DNA of 64,000 nucleotides from Lachnospiraceae bacterium (GTDB lineage Bacteria > Bacillota > Clostridia > Lachnospirales > Lachnospiraceae), in assembly GCA_017441585.1 (NCBI GenBank), contig JAFRWW010000012.1:20825-84824 (forward strand), given 5' to 3'. Position 1 is the first letter of the stretch. Every line of letters starts with the position of its first letter. Shown piece after piece: positions 62,241-64,000 of the stretch. The position numbers and the translations under genes are program-made. The notes beneath the pieces are model-generated. The model had not been told where the DNA came from. It ran no database searches and was given only the letters and a program-made list of their open reading frames with translations.

Positions 62241-62267
62241 GTCATCCTGAGCGAAGCGAAGAATCTT
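62241..62267 (+). repeat. Interspersed mini-hairpin repeat, copy R8
   Basis: GTCATCCTGA-GCGAAGC-GAAGAATCTT in the leader of the HtrA gene, ending 22 nt before the start codon and just before its AGGAGG. Confidence 0.8.
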
Positions 62268-62289
62268 GAAGAAACAGGAGGTAGCAGTT

Positions 62290-64000
62290 ATGTATAATGA
62301 TGAAACCTACGGAAAGATACCTGAGGGTATGACGGATACGTCTGACAGTTCATCGACCACGGCGCCTGATTCCGTTACAGCGTCTGACAGCGGTAATACC
62401 ACAGCGCCGGGGAACACACCCTTGACGGAAAATTCGGGAAGTACGTACGGAGGGAATCCGGCGGGAAATACTTCCGGTACATATGGTACGAACCCTTCCA
62501 CCGGCACGAATCCTTCCACGGGTACGTATGGTAATAATACATCCTCCGGTACTTACAGGGCAGGATCCACCGGCGCCCATAATCCGGGGGCTGCTACCGG
62601 TACATACACTGCAGGCTCTGCTTCAGGCAGACGCGTTCACAGGGAAAAGAAGAGCGGCGGATTTTGGAAAAAGCTTTTGACCGCCTTTGCCTGTGCGCTG
62701 GTATTCGGCGTAGTGGCCGGAGTGATAATCTTCAGTATCATAAAGATCGGAAATAAGATACTTTCCAATGTGGATATTAAGACCTCCCACAGTTTTGAAA
62801 CCTTTGATCCCTTTGACGATGACGATGATTTTCCCAGGATAGAGTCCACGAAACCCATCGGGGACGGGGACGATAAGGAGGATAAAAAGGACAGGGATGA
62901 TGAGGACTCGAAGAAAAGCGAGATAGCATCGACGGATACCGTTAATCCTGGCCACTCACATGAAGGCGTGGAGGTTGTAGATGTTTCTTCAATAGTGGAG
63001 GAAAACCTTCCCTGCATAGTGGCCATCACCAGCAAGTCGGTACAGTATTACCAGTCCTTCTGGGGTATGCCTCAGCAGTTTGAGAGTCAGGCCAGCGGAT
63101 CCGGCGTTATCGTGGGACAGAATGATGAAGAACTTCTCATAGTGACCAACAGCCACGTCATAGCCGATGCAGAGGAACTGATCGTTAAGTTTAATGATGG
63201 TGAATCCTATGACGCCATGGTAAAGGGTTCCGATTCGAGAGAGGATATAGCGGTGATAGCAGTATCCTTAAAGGATATGTCGGATGACACCATAAGCTCG
63301 GTCAAGATAGCCACGCTGGGTGATTCTGATTCCCTGGAGCTGGGAGAGCCGGCCATAGTGGTAGGTAATTCACTGGGATACGGTACTACGGTTACCTACG
63401 GTATCATCAGTGCACTTAACAGAGATTTTAAGGATCCCGATACAGGTATCACCAGACCTTTGATCCAGACGGATGCAGCCATAAATCCCGGTAATTCCGG
63501 CGGCGCACTTTTCAATTACAGAGGTGAGGTAGTCGGTATCACCGAGGCGAAGATAGTGGCGACTTCTACCGAGGGCGTGGGTTACGCCATCCCCATTTCC
63601 ACAGCCGAGCCGGTTATAGATGATCTGTCTGAAAAGAATACGAAATCAAAGCCCAAGGATGAGGACGCCGGTTTCCTGGGAGTTTCGGGAGTGGATGTTG
63701 CAGATCAGATGGCTGAAGTATATGACATGCCGGTAGGCGTGTATGTGGCCAAGGTTTCATCCGGCTCCGCAGCTGATAAGGGCGGTATCAAGAAGGGCGA
63801 TATAATCACTGATTTTGACGGTGAGAGCATTTCTTCAATGGATGAGCTCATGCGCGCGGTGGCTTCTTATCCCGCAGGTACTGAGGTAGAGGTGAAGATC
63901 CAGAGAATGGGACAGGACGGATATGAAGAAAAAGTGTTCCAAGTCACCCTGGGCAGCAGGTCAGAAATGGAACAGGAGCAGGAACAGGAACAGGAACAGG
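62290..64000 (+). CDS. HtrA/DegP-like membrane serine protease, 3' end outside window
   Basis: At least 570 residues; the frame is open to the window end. An unusual Ser/Thr/Gly-rich cytosolic head (about 1-115, with NPSTGTYG-like repeats) precedes one span (about 126-150) and an acidic linker with DDKEDKKDRDDED. The trypsin-like domain has H289 (TNSHVIADA), D319 (REDIAVIAV) and S403 (NPGNSGGAL). A PDZ domain follows from about 460 (FLGVSGVDVADQMAEVYDMP). The visible end is a Glu-Gln repeat. AGGAGG precedes ATG 62290. Surface protein quality control is the known role of the family. Confidence 0.92.
   Translation, partial: MYNDETYGKIPEGMTDTSDSSSTTAPDSVTASDSGNTTAPGNTPLTENSGSTYGGNPAGNTSGTYGTNPSTGTNPSTGTYGNNTSSGTYRAGSTGAHNPGAATGTYTAGSASGRRVHREKKSGGFWKKLLTAFACALVFGVVAGVIIFSIIKIGNKILSNVDIKTSHSFETFDPFDDDDDFPRIESTKPIGDGDDKEDKKDRDDEDSKKSEIASTDTVNPGHSHEGVEVVDVSSIVEENLPCIVAITSKSVQYYQSFWGMPQQFESQASGSGVIVGQNDEELLIVTNSHVIADAEELIVKFNDGESYDAMVKGSDSREDIAVIAVSLKDMSDDTISSVKIATLGDSDSLELGEPAIVVGNSLGYGTTVTYGIISALNRDFKDPDTGITRPLIQTDAAINPGNSGGALFNYRGEVVGITEAKIVATSTEGVGYAIPISTAEPVIDDLSEKNTKSKPKDEDAGFLGVSGVDVADQMAEVYDMPVGVYVAKVSSGSAADKGGIKKGDIITDFDGESISSMDELMRAVASYPAGTEVEVKIQRMGQDGYEEKVFQVTLGSRSEMEQEQEQEQEQ

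Noticed and set aside
1..64000. Prophage, complete insertion sequence, toxin-antitoxin or defence genes
   Set aside because: No transposase, integrase, phage structural, nuclease or toxin-type protein was seen in either strand.

Overview
The window looks like chromosome from a Gram-positive anaerobe, most plausibly a Lachnospiraceae/Butyrivibrio-type Clostridium. The grounds are a CdaR-type YbbR protein, LytR-CpsA-Psr and HtrA surface proteins, AGG/AGA- and ATA-rich codon use, secreted BspA-type leucine-rich repeat and fibronectin-like proteins, and overlapping ATGA/TGATG gene junctions. This is inference from gene content; no rRNA or tRNA gene is present to place it. All genes but one lie on the + strand. 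No prophage, complete IS, CRISPR array or defence island was seen.

Layout. 1-660 is the tail of a CdaR/YbbR protein. 644-5484 is a first glycan operon with a polyprenyl-phosphate sugar transferase and glycosyltransferases. 5799-10223 is a nonulosonic-acid module: a NeuB-like synthase, a Wzx flippase, and a CMP-sugar synthetase fused to a PseG-like domain. 10223-23061 is a long second glycan operon: a second priming transferase, five GT4 enzymes, a second flippase, polytopic GT-C-like proteins and an embedded HemW. 23068-23868 is the only minus-strand gene. 24059-32920 holds GT4, GT2 and GT-C-like genes and then an acyl-transfer-type block (MBOAT, radical SAM, MBOAT, SGNH-like). 33022-43117 holds two paralogous secreted FN3-like proteins, a YfhO-family membrane protein and S-adenosylhomocysteinase. 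43343-48596 holds an Sfp-type phosphopantetheinyl transferase, an SDR and two tandem phosphohexomutases. 48606-54250 is a third glycan module: GT87-like protein, GtrA, two GT2 and a third priming transferase. 54349-64000 holds a 1798-residue LRR surface protein, an LCP ligase, a GT2 and an HtrA protease that runs off the end.

Together the genes describe a cell that builds several surface glycans: three priming enzymes, two flippases, many glycosyltransferases, acylation machinery, an LCP enzyme that could attach glycan to the wall, and secreted surface proteins with a quality-control protease.

The least expected signals are not genes. (1) Two copies of a roughly 70-nt element have three hairpins, two of whose loops are complementary; stems and loop-loop pairing are kept by compensatory changes, and one copy is nested in another repeat. 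(2) An eight-copy interspersed repeat conserves its flanks while its central mini-hairpin changes by paired substitutions. All six forward copies lie in gene leaders and both reverse copies lie at gene 3' ends, one of them encoding the end of a flippase. (3) A 340-nt leader before the first MBOAT gene has several hairpins and a strong terminator 17 nt before the start codon, with a duplicated terminator arm that suggests alternative folds. (4) The MBOAT/radical SAM/MBOAT/SGNH block is the best candidate for an uncharacterised enzymatic surface-modification system.
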